Origin: Austropuccinia psidii
Taxonomy: Eukaryota; Basidiomycota; Pucciniomycetes; Pucciniales; Sphaerophragmiaceae
Reading direction: 5' to 3'
NCBI GenBank assembly: GCA_023105745.1
Contig: JALGQZ010000002.1
Span: 77,541,285 to 77,605,284 of the forward strand
Length of the DNA stretch: 64,000 nt
In this document: piece by piece, positions 47,659 through 60,666 of the stretch
Layout of the letters: every line of letters begins with the position of its first letter
Numbering within the stretch: the stretch's first letter is position 1
Translations under genes and position numbers: made by a program
Notes under the pieces: generated by a model
What the model was told of the DNA's origin: nothing
The model's input: only the letters and a program-made list of their open reading frames with translations
The model's database searches: none

Positions 47659-48293
47659 TTATGGGAATTCTTGACTTTCTGTAGTGTTTGTTACTTCTTT
47701 TTGGTTGTATTCAGCACTTCTGTCAGCCTTGTTTTTAGTTTTAACTTTATATAAGCATCTTAAGTAATGGGAGTCAAAGTTATGTAACAGAAGCTTGAAT
47801 GCCTCAGTCCTCCAGTTAAGTATTTCTGAAGAATAATTTCCCTCAGGATCCTCTTCAGTATCAGAGAAACTGTCAGAAGAGGGAAGAATTTTTGATGTTA
47901 TTTCTTGTCCAAGGTACCTTTTTGACATGAAGACTTTATGTTTAAATAACTTTAAGATGATTGGATCAGCCATACTTTCATTTTTCCTATTCCTATTCCT
48001 ATTGAATAATTACATAACTTTAATCTTACATGACGCTTTGTACTTGTCTTCCTGGGTATTTTTGGCTTCCTAAAATTGTCTTTTTATTCTCTCAGTAATC
48101 TTTCAGAAGGTCCAATTACTGTTTCATGCTGATATTGAGATGGATCAAGGGCGTAATTTTTGAAATATCCTATATTAAATGCACGAAGCCAGTGCTTTGT
48201 AATACCTCCAAGTAGTCTATTGTCCCATGTTGTGGTGGTTTTGATGTTCAGTTGAAAAGGAACTTTTTGAATTCCATAGTTGAAGAGCTCAGA
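47659..48293 (-). pseudogene. unrecognised gene, 3' part, cut by element 1
   Basis: On the minus strand coding sequence resumes directly at the element 1 insertion point (48293) and reads ELFNYGIQKVPFQLNIKTTT, then KHWLRAFNIGYFKNYALDP, to a stop at 48084. A basic stretch (RKPKIPRKTSTKRHV) follows. A probable intron with short TTCCTA repeats (near 47985-48005) comes before a second exon-like frame at 47659-47973 with an acidic run, SDSFSDTEEDPEG. The 5' part continues at 62607-64000 on the far side of the element. With one copy of TCAGA removed the two halves join in frame. I know no function. The Trp-rich, mixed basic/acidic layout suggests a nuclear or transposon-associated protein, which is a guess. 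Confidence 0.6.
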
Positions 48294-50224
48294 TGTGAGC
48301 CTTTGAGATATGGCCACATATCCCAAAAGGTCACAAGAAAAGTTTATAATAATTATACTCTTAATAATTATCTTAAAAGAAGTGAAAATGCCATAAATAG
48401 GTATAAACTTTGAATTACCTCAGAATCTAATGAGTGAAAATGTGAAATAAATTATACCATTAGATTACTCATGGTAAAATACAAATATATCATTTTTATG
48501 GAATATCTGTAAAGTCAATAATCACTGAATAATAAGTAAGAATACCCTGAAAAAGACACAAAATCTCATTTAACTCAAAGGCCAATGCAACAAAATGTGA
48601 AATAAATTACCCTATTCAACTCCCCACAAAAGAATACATATATAAAATTCTTATTCCATATTTGTAAAGTCAATATTTAAGGAAATAACCTGAATATATG
48701 CACTTTTATGATCAACACATATATTCATGGTTTTTAGCTCATATCTCTTAAACTATACATGATATAGAGTTGAACCAAAAATAAAGTTACCACGTAATGA
48801 CTGTAAGACAACAGATATGAAATTTATTTGAAAAGCTATAGGAAAGGTTATAGCTTGTAAGGGTTTATTGAACAAAATTGCTAGAGCTGTTGACCACTTT
48901 GTTGTGAAAGTAGTTAAAACTTAAAGCAAAGTAGATATTCAGGCTCTAATGGTTAATACGTGAAGAATGATGTATTTTGTATCTTGATATTGAAGGTAAA
49001 CCCCCGTGAAATCATGGTTTGAAGTTTAAAATAGTAAATTTCAACAGAAAAGATGAGTTACAAGAGAAATCATCAAAAATAGAGTTTTGATGATGTAATG
49101 AAATTCTCTTAAAATTTTAATAATGACATGCCAAGCTATCAGAGTTTCTTCTCTGAATGGTTGTAGCTTGTAAAGCTTGAAAGTTATTAATGAGCAAATC
49201 TTAAGCTTGAAATTGATCATTTATGATCACTCACCATAATCTTAAATTGAGGTTAAAAGTAATATAAGTGATAGAATTGATGAATAATATTATTCTATTA
49301 TTAAAACTAATAAACTCCAAAAAGCCTATGATGTCATCCAACTTATATTTATAGTGATAACTCTAAATAATGGCGTAATTAAGAGATAAGATGGTTTAAT
49401 TATGAGGTAATCATCACTAAACATTAAAATACTGACCAGTTCCAGTGGATACCATGAAGAAACCTCTACTAGAAGCCTGTTAGACTCTAGGAAAGAGGAA
49501 TTCACTATATATAGAGCTGTTTTTACTCTATTTCCCCCTAAGATGCATAAAAACAATAAAACAATTAAATCAAAAGGTGAAATCTTCATTTGTTATATAT
49601 AGATATTCTATATTATCAAAGATCAAAGGTAATCTTTATTATAATCATCAATATTGACATTATTACTCCAATTTTTCAATTGTTTTTGTTGTAATTCTCT
49701 TAGAAATCTTATTTCCATGTAAAATCAAGAATATTTTGTAATTTCTTTTATTTTTATTTGTAAATAAAATTTAAATAAGTTGTATTTACATTATTTGGTG
49801 TAAAAATCCTTCAAAAGTATTATATTGAGTGTTCAAAGTAGGTTATTTTCTCTTATTATAATAATTTCTCTCTATTGTTATTCTTAATAATTCTTCTATT
49901 AATGTAAGTAGTATTGATATTAATATATAACATTAATATTAGTAATATTATTGTTATTAATTGTTTTTTACTAATAAAAAACAATTTTTTACGCCTTTAT
50001 CATTTGTTGGTAACAATAATAAAGTGCTTTTAAGGATATTAATATATTTATTTATTATATCATTATATTAATTTGATAATATAGTTATTTTTACACAATA
50101 ATGATAATAAATCTTTATTATTATAATTATTTTTATTTTATTTTTCTCATTTAAAAGGACATTCAGAGTACAATAAGTAAAATATTAGTAATTGTTACCT
50201 ATTGTTTCATAGTCAAACCTTAAA
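48294..50224 (+). repeat. 5' LTR of element 1 (family B, 1931 bp)
   Basis: It starts TGTGAGCCTTTGAGATATGG. It ends AAACCTTAAA, where the other B copies have AAACCTTACA, so the terminal CA has mutated. It is collinear with 56024-57960 and 60667-62606. Marker blocks include GCTGTTGACCACTTTGTTGT and TTTTTACGCCTTTAT. Confidence 0.93.
49506..49513 (+). promoter_or_regulatory. candidate TATA element of the family B LTR
   Basis: TATATATA followed by GAGCTGTTTTTACTCTATTT recurs at the same relative place in the 3' LTR (61893-61900). The solo B copy has TATAAGTA (57233-57240) in its place. Conservation and position in the 3' half of the LTR suit a core promoter, but no transcription start is visible from sequence alone. 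Confidence 0.4.
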
Positions 50225-50226
50225 TT

Positions 50227-50240
50227 TGGGGGCCTCACTG
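50227..50240 (+). other. candidate primer-binding site of element 1
   Basis: TGGGGGCCTCACTG begins 3 bases after the LTR end. The TGG start fits pairing with the CCA tail of a tRNA. Which tRNA is used cannot be told without the host tRNA set. The leader to 50716 is noncoding. Confidence 0.6.
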
Positions 50241-50716
50241 TGATATTTACTTGAAAAAACCTTGAAAAAGATTCAAATTGGGTTTATCCAATAATATATT
50301 CTATTTATAGTTATAAAATTATATAATAATATTATATTTATTGATTTTAAAAGCTATTTAGGCATTTGGAAAGCAATTTTACTGTGTTTCACATGGTTTT
50401 TCACATCCTTAGACTTGCAATAACTTTCTCTGAGTGACTCTAGTTAGTAAAAGAGATATTTATAAATAAAAAATAAATTTATATTATGATTTATTCTTAA
50501 GAATCATATTCAATTTTATTTCATTCTTTAAATAAAAATATAAAATAATAATAAAAAATATAAAAAACAATAAGAAAAGTTATTTTTATTCTTTTATTAT
50601 TTTTTCTTTATTAATTTCATTTGTTCTGAGATAAAAACTAATTCTTACATGGAAATTTACTTATTTTACAACATAACACTTCTTTATAAAGGACTTATAT
50701 GTATTTTTCTTTTCAG

Positions 50717-52924
50717 TGTTTTGAATACAATCCAACAGAGAACAATCAGACCACTGTTGAAAGATTGGTGGAAGAAACTTTCTCAAGTTTCCCAACACCA
50801 ATTTTCACTAAGAAATTAGACTTTCCAGGACCCACCATTCAGGACTCTGAAGGTGAGTACCTCCCTTTTAAAATTTCCATGAAAAGAAATTCTTGTCCTG
50901 AAATCTTTTTGATTTTTATTTCTTAAATTATAACTACTAGAAGAGGTTCCCAATACTCCATCCAATCAGATGGAACTGGACTCAGAAGTAGAATTGATAC
51001 CTCAAAAGGGAAAAGAAGGGGAAAAATCCCCAATGGAACAGAATCCACACAAGGAAGTGCCATATCCCAAAGGCAAGTCCCGGAAATGCCCATGATTTCT
51101 GAACCAGGGTTGGAACTAAGTATGAGTAATTCCAACAGGGAAAAATCATATTCAGAGGGCTCAAATAGACATTTACATGAGCCAGTACAGGCAGTACTAC
51201 ACCATGTACAAGACAAGGATTTGGAAATGTTGCCACAAAGCCACCAAAGAGTGATGAACTCTTGGCACATCCTCAAAAGGTTCCTCAAAGAGGAGGAAAT
51301 AGTGAGATACTCCAATGTATGGAATCCACTATCATCCAAACCTCAAATAAAAAAGATCAAGGAATACTATACCAAAAGGAAAGAGGCAAGCAAGGAAGAA
51401 GCCCCAGTAGCTTCTACCAGCAAGCCTCAAGCCAACCAACCTCCCCAAGAAAGGAAGAAGAACAAGAAGAATAATTGGAAGAAAAAATATTCCCCAAGCT
51501 ACAGGATCCCAAAAATCCAAAAAGATGCCATGGAAAATTTCTTCAACATGGCCAGAACCTTGATGGAATTCAAGGACAAAGAGGAACAAAGAATGAGACA
51601 ACCTCATTTCCCAAAGAAATAACTTTGTCCCCTGATGTTGTAAATAATTTAACAGAAATTGAAAATACTATTTTACCTTTTAAAGACATTAAAAGCAGTT
51701 TATTATCTTTACAAGAAATAAATAATAGATTAGCATCTTTAACAAAAATTGTGGTACAAAATAAGAAAGAAATTGATAAAATTAAATTTATGGTTAAAAA
51801 TAATAAACCAAAAGTTTTAATTGACAATAATCAGAAATTAATGAAAGGACAACAGTAATTGCATAAATACATAAACGTTATCAAAGAAAAAACTTCTAAG
51901 ATCAATTATGACGTGAGTATTGATAATCTTACAGAAAAATTAAACAAATTAAGTATTTCTGTGGAAATATTTGAAGGAAAGACTTCATCAAACCAAAAAT
52001 TGCTTCTAGACCACATAGAAAAAAAAGTGATGAAGCAAGAATGAATATTAAAGATGACATTCAAAGTCAAATAAGACTTACTACTGAAAAAATGGAAAAG
52101 ATAAGTGAGGGTAATTTAAACATTCCAGGATTATCAACCTCATTTCCTCACATAAGAAGTACTGTTAAAACAAATGGGGAAATAACAAATACATTCATAA
52201 CAGACTTGAGTCATCAAGAAAATAACCAATTCTTAATGAAGGAAGAACCTCAATTGAAAGAATGGCCAACATTCACAGGAGAAGGTGAGTATGACCATAT
52301 GTCATTTATTCAAACAATTGACATGTTACAAGAATATTATGCCATACCAGATGAATTAATCACTTCCATATTACACTAACTATTTGAGAAATCTGCAAAA
52401 AGATGGTATTATGGCATAAGGAATTGAAATGGCAAAAATACCTGGTCTTGGTGGAAACAAGAAATAATCACCAAGTAGGCTAATGATTCCTGGAGGTACA
52501 AAATAGAGAATGCATTTGAAAATCCTGTCTTTGACCCAGACAAGGAGAAACTTTTGACTTGTTTCTTAAAACAAGTTGAAAGATTAAATTCACTATACCC
52601 AGAAATGTCACAAAAATGGTAAACATGAAAATACTTAAGAAATAGGGAGGAGAATTGGAACATTCCCTGTGAAGCAGTTGTATAGAACCATGCTCCACAG
52701 AAGAGTATGTCAATGCACTAGAAGACATAGTGATAAGGACAAAAATTTGCAGAACTTGGAAGAAATTGGACATTAAAAGTTCAAATAAACCATGTATTAA
52801 GAAAGATAAACCAAGAGAACCTTTCAAGCCCAATAAATACAACATTAATGAGCAACAAAAGTGCCACAAATGTGGAGGTATTGAACACTTAGCCAATAAT
52901 TGCCTTAAAAAAGCAAAATTCAAT
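50717..52924 (+). pseudogene. gag: gag of element 1, disabled, with an intron
   Basis: The first recognisable exon follows a TTTTCAG acceptor and spans 50717-50852 (CFEYNPTENNQ to IQDSE). An intron 50853-50940 (GTGAGT...CTACTAG) joins it in frame to EEVPNTPSNQMELD. The rest covers a Lys-rich segment (51430-51480), a coiled-coil-like region (51640-52040), the capsid blocks GEGEYDHMSFIQTIDM (52279) and ANDSWRYKIENAFE (52480), and a zinc knuckle CHKCGGIEHLANNC at 52862-52903. The knuckle fits C-x2-C-x4-H-x4-C and would bind element RNA. Frameshifts lie near 51085, 51480-51600 and 52035. Stops occur at 51856, 52377 and several places in 52420-52690. Confidence 0.85.
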
Positions 52925-55090
52925 TAAATTGTGGAAACAGAAGACCACAATGACAAAGAAGAATCTGACTCTGAAAAGGACACTGAAGAATCAGAAACTT
53001 CTGAAAGTGATGAAATTAATATAATTAATGCACAAATTGATAATATTGATTTAATATATGATGTACTGGATGTCAATTAAAACTTACCACAAGTTGCAAC
53101 TTCTTATACAATCCTGACAAACATACAAGATGCTAAATTTTATAGAACCAAACCAGCAAAATTAATGGGATATACAGCTGGAAAATCAAGTATAAGTATT
53201 GTCATGGTGGAAAACCAAGAGGCAAAAGTGAACTTAGATACAGGAGCATATTTCACCTGTGTTGGAAAGAGTTATTTGAAAACAATTGTACCAGATTTGA
53301 AAGGAAAGCTTATACCAATACAAGCAGTCAAATTTAGTAGTGCAAGTGAAAGCATGAAGCCCCTTGAAATAATTGACTTGACACTCAGTTTTCCTCATCC
53401 TTCACAATGTATCAGCTTAAAAGTAGAGTTTGTGGTAATGGACAACTGCACCAGTAACCATTTTATACTTGGAAATGATTACTCATCAATTTATGGTATA
53501 GATATCTCTAACCAAAAAGGTAGATATTCTACCACAGGAGACAATAAAAGGAAAACATTTGGCTTCTTAAATAACAAAAAACAAATCACAGTTATTAATA
53601 ATGAAGAAAAAATCACAGAAAAGGATTTTTTTACAGCTGAAAAACTTAAAGAGGCAGAATTCAATCAAGAATTAACAGAAAAAATGAAAGAAAAATTTAT
53701 TTACCTCTTATTTAAATATAAGAATGCCTTTGCAACTGACAAAGAACCACTAGGTGCCTTACTTGGACATGAGGTAGAAATAATCCTTAATATGGAAAAA
53801 CCTTATCCACCCTTATTAATAAGACAAGCTTACCTGGCTAGCCCAAGAGCTGGAAAAGCTTTAGAGGTACACATTAAAGAATTAATGGACTGTGGCGTAT
53901 TAAGGAAAGTAGGACATAATGAACAGGTAGAGGTCACTACACCTGTAATTATAACTTGGCATAATGGAAAATTAAGGATTGTAGGGGACTTTAGAGATCT
54001 AAACACTTATACTATCCCTGACAGATATCCAATACCCAGAATTCATGAGACATTAACACAATTGTCACAGGCTAAGTTCATCACAGCCATGGATGCTCTA
54101 AAGGGTTTTAATAAAAATGTCTTAACAGAAAATTCCAAAATACTATTGAGGATAATAGTCTACTGTGGAATTTTGAATATCTGAGAATGCCATTTGGTAT
54201 AAAAAATGCACCTTCCCATTATCAAAGGATTATGAACACCATATTTTCTGAAGAATTGTCAGAAATATGGTTGATTATTTACATTGATGATATCATATTT
54301 TTCTCAGAAACTTGGGAAAGTCACTTAACAAGACTAGAAAGAGTCTTCCAAAAACCAGTACAAGTACACATGAAAATTTCCTTGAAAAAGTGTCATTTTG
54401 CATACAGTCAACTGAAAGCACTAGGACATGTTGTATCTGGACTCAGATTGGGCATAGATAAAAACAAAGTAGAAGCAGTACTATTGAATACAATGCCCCA
54501 AACCAAAAAATAAATGCAATAATTTCTAGGATTTTCTGGTTATTACAGAAAGCATATAAAGGACTTTGAAAGAATTGCTAAATCCTTGTATAAGCTCTGT
54601 GACCAACAGACAGTCTATGAAATGACTAAAGAAAGAGTCAAAGCATATGAAGAACTGAAAAATTCCTTAACAAATGCCCAATTTCTTCTAATTCCAGATT
54701 GGAAACAACCCGTTAAACTATACACTAATGCTTGTGGAGAAGGGCTAGGTGCTGCACTAAACCAGACACAAATCATCAATGATAAACCTGTTGAAGGACC
54801 AATTTTCTTAATTTCAAGACAAATAAAGCCAACAAAAGCAAGGTATGGAGCAAGCCAAATGGAATGCCTTTTCTTAGTGTCAGCTTTAGAAAAATTACAC
54901 CATTATTTGGATGGAATAGTGTTTGATGTAATTACATATTGCAATGCTGTAAAATCTATGTAAGAATTAAAGCTACAAATAGAAATATGCTAAGATGGAA
55001 AATTGCCATCCAAGAATATAGAGGAAATATGACTATAGTTCATAAATCTGGTAATATTAATAAAAATGCAGATGGTTTTAGCAGATGGGC
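52925..55090 (+). pseudogene. pol: protease-RT-RNase H of element 1, disabled
   Basis: An acidic linker (52930-53070) leads to a retropepsin with LDTGAYFTC at 53238 and FILGNDYSSIYGIDI at 53463. Reverse transcriptase follows from about 53700, with RIVGDFRDLN (53970), FITAMDALKG (54078) and the catalytic YIDD at 54280-54291. RNase H lies at about 54700-55060, with a catalytic Asp replaced by Asn (YTNAC). A frameshift near 54165, in-frame TAA at 54511 and 54523, and a frameshift near 54960 disable it. The frame at 55090 ends mid-codon in DGFSRW and is continued at 58925 beyond the inserted LTR. Confidence 0.92.
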
Positions 55091-58000
55091 TGTGAGCCTT
55101 GAGGTATATTTTACATACCCAAATAGGCCACAATTATCCTAAAAATAAATTCTGAATTATGCATAACTCATAATTCATGCATATATTCAAAATTAATCAT
55201 TTTAATTTCAGAAAAGATGAATAACTTTTTATTGAGTAAGTAAGTCCATGGATTCAAGGACAGATCTGGATTCTACAAAGAAATTCACCTAGGGTAACTC
55301 CACAGAGTGAATAAGCTCAAATTAACTCTTTGAGGTGGTAATATGGAAAATACTTCAATACCACATAAAATATCTGTAAAAATTTTTGTTTTTCTTAATT
55401 TCACACCAAAATAATGGGAATGTGAAAAATCCCATGTTGCATATACACTAATAATAGTGTTATGCATTTTTTGGGAACTTAATATCATGGTATTCTTAAA
55501 TGGACGTTTTGTACACCCATAGTGGATATCTCACTTGAAGCTTAAATTTCTATTTTGACATGAAAAATAAGCAAGGGGGACAAAAGACATCAAAGAGAGC
55601 CAGGGTACCCAGCTTCTGAGGCCTCAGAGGCATGGACAGCTCCAAGGCTTGGATCCATGGCTGATCTTGGCCCAATAAGTAAACTAAAACACTTTGGGAA
55701 CTTGGTTACCATGTTAGAACTACAGTAATTCATAAGAAAATAGCAAATAACCTGCTATTTTGATGTGCCAAGGAGGTAAAAAGCTACTTAGACTCCTGTA
55801 ACAATGTCAATTATTAATGAATTACCATGGATAAACCCCAAAAGAGTAATTAAAACCCTTTTTGGACTAGTATCCATTGATTTACCTCATAGCAACCAGC
55901 TATATCCTGCTATTTGCAATTCTACATAGAAATGAGGTAAAAACTTAAAAAATTCATTAAAAATACAATTCTTAATGAATCTTTCTAAAACTTCAAGGAC
56001 TAATGGAGAGCTGTATTATCTATTGTGAACCTTTGAGATATGACCACATACCCAAAAAGGTCACAAGAAATATTTAAAATAATTATCTTAAAACTACAAA
56101 ATTGCCATAAATAGGCATAAAACTTGGTTTAAATTAAAAAACAATGAATAAACATGTGGAATAAATTATACCATCGGATTCCCCATGGTAAAATACACAT
56201 ATACCACTTTTATGGCATATCTGTAAAGTCAATATTTAATGAGTTATAAGTAATAATACCTTATAAAAATCATAAATCCTTAATTATTTCAAATACCAAT
56301 GAAACAGCATGTAAAATAAATGGTACCATTGGATTCTCCATAAAACTAAACACATAAAACAATTAAGAAGCTAATCTCCAAAGTCAATACTTAAGGAGTT
56401 AAGCTGAATATATGCACTTTTGTGGTCAACACATATATTTGAGGATTTTAGCTAATATCTTTTGAAATATGCATGATAGAGTGATGAACCAAAAATAAAG
56501 TAATCATGTAATTACTTTAGATATACAGAAATGAACTTTATTTCACAAGTTATAAACAAGGGTAAAACCTGTAAGGGATTATTGATTAAAATCAATAGAG
56601 CTGTTGACCACTTTGTTGTGAAGGTGGTCCAAACTTAAAAAAAATGAACAGTTGGATTCTACTAGTTCATTCGTGAAGAATGATGTATTTTTTATTATAA
56701 TATTCAATGTATAACCCCTTGAAATCACGGTTTGAAATTTAAAATATTAAATTTCAACAGAAAAGATGAGTTACAAGAAATATCATCAAAAATAGAGTTT
56801 TGATGATGTAATGAAATGCTCTTGGCAGAATAATAAGGGTATGCCAAGCTATTAGAAGTCACTCTCTGAATTACTGTAGTGTATAAAACTTAAACGTTAT
56901 TAAGGATCAAAGTTTGAGCTTAATTTGGTCATTTATGATCACTCACTGTAACTTTAAATTAAGTTTAACAGTCATATGAGTGATGAAATTGGTGAATACT
57001 GTTAGTTTATGATTAAAACTAATAAAATTCACAAATTTTGGGGTTCTGCTAAGCATTGATGTCATCAAACTTAGAGTTATAGTGATAAATCTAAATAATG
57101 GTGTAATAATGAGATAAGATGGTTTGATCATGATGTAATCATCACCAAACCTTAAAATATTGATCAATTCCAGTGGATATGATCAGTGCACATCTACTAG
57201 AAGCCTTTTGAACTCTAAGAGGATGGAATTTAATATAAGTAGAGCTCTTTTTACTCTATTTCCCCCTCAGACACTTACAAAACATTAAATCATTAAATAA
57301 AAAGGTAATTTCTTTATTCTTTATATATAAAGCTTTCATATTATTAAAGACCAAAGCTAATCTCATAATAATATTCATCTTTGATGTGATTATTGCAATT
57401 ATTTAATTTTTATGTTTAAATTTCTCCTAAAAACCTCAATTCCACATAAAATCAGGAAGATTTGTAATTTCTCTTAAATTGTATTGTAATTACAATTTAA
57501 ATAAGTTGTATTTACATTTCTGGGTGTAAAATTATTCAAAATTATTATATTAAGCATTAAAAGTAGGTTATTTCCCTTATTATAATAATTTTTATCTATT
57601 ATTACTTTAATAATTCTATAATTAATATAGATAGTATTTATATTAATTTATAACTTTAATATTAGTAATATTATTGTTATTAAATGTTTTTTATTAATAA
57701 AAAGCAATTTTTTACGCCTTTATTATTTGTTGGTAGAAATAATAAAGTGCTTCTAAATATATTAATTATCTTATATTAATATATTTATTTATTCTATTAT
57801 TATATTTACTTAATAATATAATTATTTTACGCCATAATTATAATAATTCTTTATTATTATAATTATTTTTATCTTATTTATTGCATTTATAAGGACATTC
57901 ATAGTACAATAGGTAAAATATTAGTAATTTTTACCTATTGTTTCATAGTCAAACCTTACATCTATGGTAAAACCAAAAAAATTATGGGTTTACTAGTAAA

Positions 58001-58924
58001 ATTAAAAGGTTTACTTACAGACCATTTTTGATTATTCCACGTGAAACACTGAATCTTCAAAAATTCACAGTAATTACAACCTGTGATGAAATTTCCAAGA
58101 AATCAATGATTATCTTAGAATAAAAGAAGATTTACAGGTGTTAACCCTTTTATTATTAACCATATTGGGGTTGGTAGTCACATAAAAAGCATTAATTAAG
58201 TAATTATGATAATCTTACGTGACAACAGATGATGCAATCAATAATCCAAAAGAGTTTAATTTTTTCTCACTAACTGGTTTTTCAGTTTGCTCCATGGCAG
58301 GCCTCTGTGAGATGTTGTTGACTTAAAAGAGGCCTCCTCTTGCTGTTTTTTCCATATCAAATCATCTTATTATCCATTTATATCATTGTTACCAACAAGT
58401 AAGTATTGAGTTAAACTATTCTTAAATATTTTAATTCTGTCAATATCAATCAGAAGGACGTGAAATCATAGAATCCAACTATATATTGTTGTAATCCTGC
58501 TATAAATCATTTTGATCCCTTAAATCCACAATTCTACATCAAATTTCTCTACTTATATGTTTCAATAGTTCTTTGGAGTATAAGTGAGTCATTTATCTTT
58601 AATTCTTAAAGTTTTTCTCTAAAAATTACTTTTCTTCAAGAATTACCTTTCTAATTATTCTTGAAAAAGATAATTATATATTAAAATAACTTTATTATTT
58701 TAACAAAAGAAGTTTTTATTATTAAATTCTTCTTGTAATTGATTATTGTAGACAATTACTTCTCACTGTTAAAATCACTAGTAGTGCTTAACACCTTAAA
58801 GAAATAGTTATTTAATTATTTAATTGTGGTTATAATAATATTTTATTATTATATTTCATAAGAATAGACATAGTACTGTTGATTAATAGTAATATTATCA
58901 TCAGTTTCACAGCCAAATCTTACA
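55091..58924 (+). repeat. solo LTR, family A copy 2, inserted in pol of element 1
   Basis: It starts TGTGAGCCTTGAGGTATAT and ends CCAAATCTTACA. The flanks are TGGGC on both sides (55086-55090 and 58925-58929), and removing it with one flank restores the pol reading frame across the junction. A solo B LTR with its own duplication lies inside. Net length without that is 1892 bases, close to copy 1 at 6205-8109 (1905). Confidence 0.95.
56024..57960 (+). repeat. solo LTR, family B, nested inside the A LTR
   Basis: It starts TGTGAACCTTTGAGATATGA and ends CATAGTCAAACCTTACA. The flanks are TCTAT on both sides (56019-56023 and 57961-57965). The A-type sequence on either side joins up with the uninterrupted copy near 7140. 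Length 1937 bases, the same as the LTRs of element 1. Confidence 0.95.
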
Positions 58925-60580
58925 TGGGCTCTGGCAAATACACTTGAAAATCCAACATGGGTACCACAGGAAGAGCACTGTATAGAAGGCATATGTGTCA
59001 CAGATATTGGAACAGAATTCTTTAACCAAGTTAAAGAAAGCTATAAAATGGACAAAAGACTTCATACCTTACTCCAACCTCTAATGAAAGATTGTAAAGA
59101 CCCATCACTTTCATCAAAAATAGATGAAATATGGAAAAAAGAAAATGATAAAGGAAGATTCCAACTCCTTGATGGAATAATCTATCATAGAACTAAACAT
59201 AAACGTGTTATGGCTTTAATAGATACAACACTGATAAGCAATATACTACATGAATGTCATGGTAGTGTTTCAGCTGGACATCTCTCAGAAAACAGAACAC
59301 TAGAGAGGGTAAAAACCTGCTCTTGGTGGCCCAATTGGAAGAAAGATGTTGCAGAACACTGCCAAAACTGTGACAGATGTCAGAAAGCAAACAGAGACAC
59401 AGGAAAGAAATTTGGAATTATGATCCAAATCCAAGAACTAAAATCCCCTTGGGAAATAGTTCACATGGATTGGGTAACAGCCTTACCTCCGGGAGGAGAC
59501 AGAAGTTACAATGCATGCCTAGTTTTAGTTGAAAGGCACAGCAAAACTCCAATGTTCTTACCATGTCACAAGAATGAAACAGCCATCATGATATGGAATA
59601 AAGTTATTAGCCACACAGGCTTATTCCAAAATATCATAAGTGATAGAGACCCAAAATTCACTTCAGCATCATGGAAAAACCTCCAAAACCTGTTTGGTAC
59701 AAAATTATCATTCTCAACAGCTTACCACCCCCAAACTGATGGTCTAGCAGAAAGAATTATACAGACCTTAGAAGAAATGATCAGGATATTCTGTGCTTAT
59801 GGACTAGAATTCAAAGATTCTGATGGTTTTACCCATGATTGGTGTACATTGATACCAGCTCTTGAGCTGGCATATAAAACATCAATCCATTCTTCAACGG
59901 TAAAAAAACCAGGAATGCTAGAAAAAGGTTGTAATCCAAGAATTCCTCATGATACCCTCAAAAAGGACTTAGTGGATATACACACAAAAGCAAGTAGTTT
60001 TAAAATAACGCTTGACAAAGCAAGACACCATGCAAACAGATGTATGCAAGATTCTTTCAAATATGCAAAAGAAAGATGGGATAAAAGCCATAAACCACCT
60101 GACTTCAAAAAAGGAGATTTGGTCTTGGTGTCAACTCTAAATTTCAATAATATAGGAGGCCCAAAGAAACTCAAAGATTCCTTTGCAGGACCATTTATGA
60201 TAAAAGCACTACATGGACCTAATGCTGTGCAACTAGAGCTCACAGGTGAATCAATGAAAAAACACCCAACTTTCCCTGTAAGTCTGATAAAACCTTACAG
60301 CTCAAGTTACAAGGAATTATTTCCATTAACAAATAAACCCTCACTTGGAATCCCCCCTTTAGAGGAGGAAGAAGAAAAGAAAATTGTAAAAGTCCTTAAA
60401 GAAAGAAGGACAAGAAACAAAAAAGAAAGGGAATAACTTGTAAGGTATAGAAACCTAACTCAAGAATATGAAGGGAAACTTGAGAAAGATATAACCAATG
60501 ATGATAAACTATTAAGAAGGCTCAGACATGAAAAAAACCTAAAGAATAGAAAATTAAGCATTTTTGAGCTTCAACACTAA
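58925..60580 (+). pseudogene. pol: integrase and chromodomain of element 1
   Basis: The frame continues the RNase H end (ALANTLENPTW) and is open to a TAA at 60434. The integrase zinc finger is HECHGS...HLSENRT then CQNCDRC (59251-59385). The core has D in HMDWVTALP (59463), D in SDRDPKFTS (59641) and E in TDGLAERIIQ (59734). All three catalytic acids are present, and this is the longest open transposon frame in the window (from ATG 59048, 462 residues). After the TAA the same frame continues with LVRYRNLTQEYE to a second stop at 60578. Together with KIVKVLKERR before the stop this has the shape of a chromodomain, so the TAA probably replaced a tyrosine codon. Confidence 0.92.
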
Positions 60581-60654
60581 CAAAGTCTATTGAAGATGTA
60601 GTAAAGTGGATGATACCCTAATTAAATATATCAGATTGTGGTACAATCCTTTTT

Positions 60655-60666
60655 GGTGGTAGGGAA
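60655..60666 (+). other. polypurine tract of element 1
   Basis: GGTGGTAGGGAA lies directly before the LTR terminus TGTGAGCC. The same sequence with one change precedes the 3' LTR of element 2. Confidence 0.85.

Noticed and set aside
47985..48005. Short run of TTCCTA repeats, possibly telomere-like
   Set aside because: Only three to four units, not the fungal TTAGGG type, and placed in a probable intron of the split gene. It is an ordinary microsatellite.
51332..51607. Minus-strand frame of 91 codons
   Set aside because: It lies opposite the Lys-rich gag segment of element 1. The hydrophobic sequence is the complement of AAG/AAA codons.
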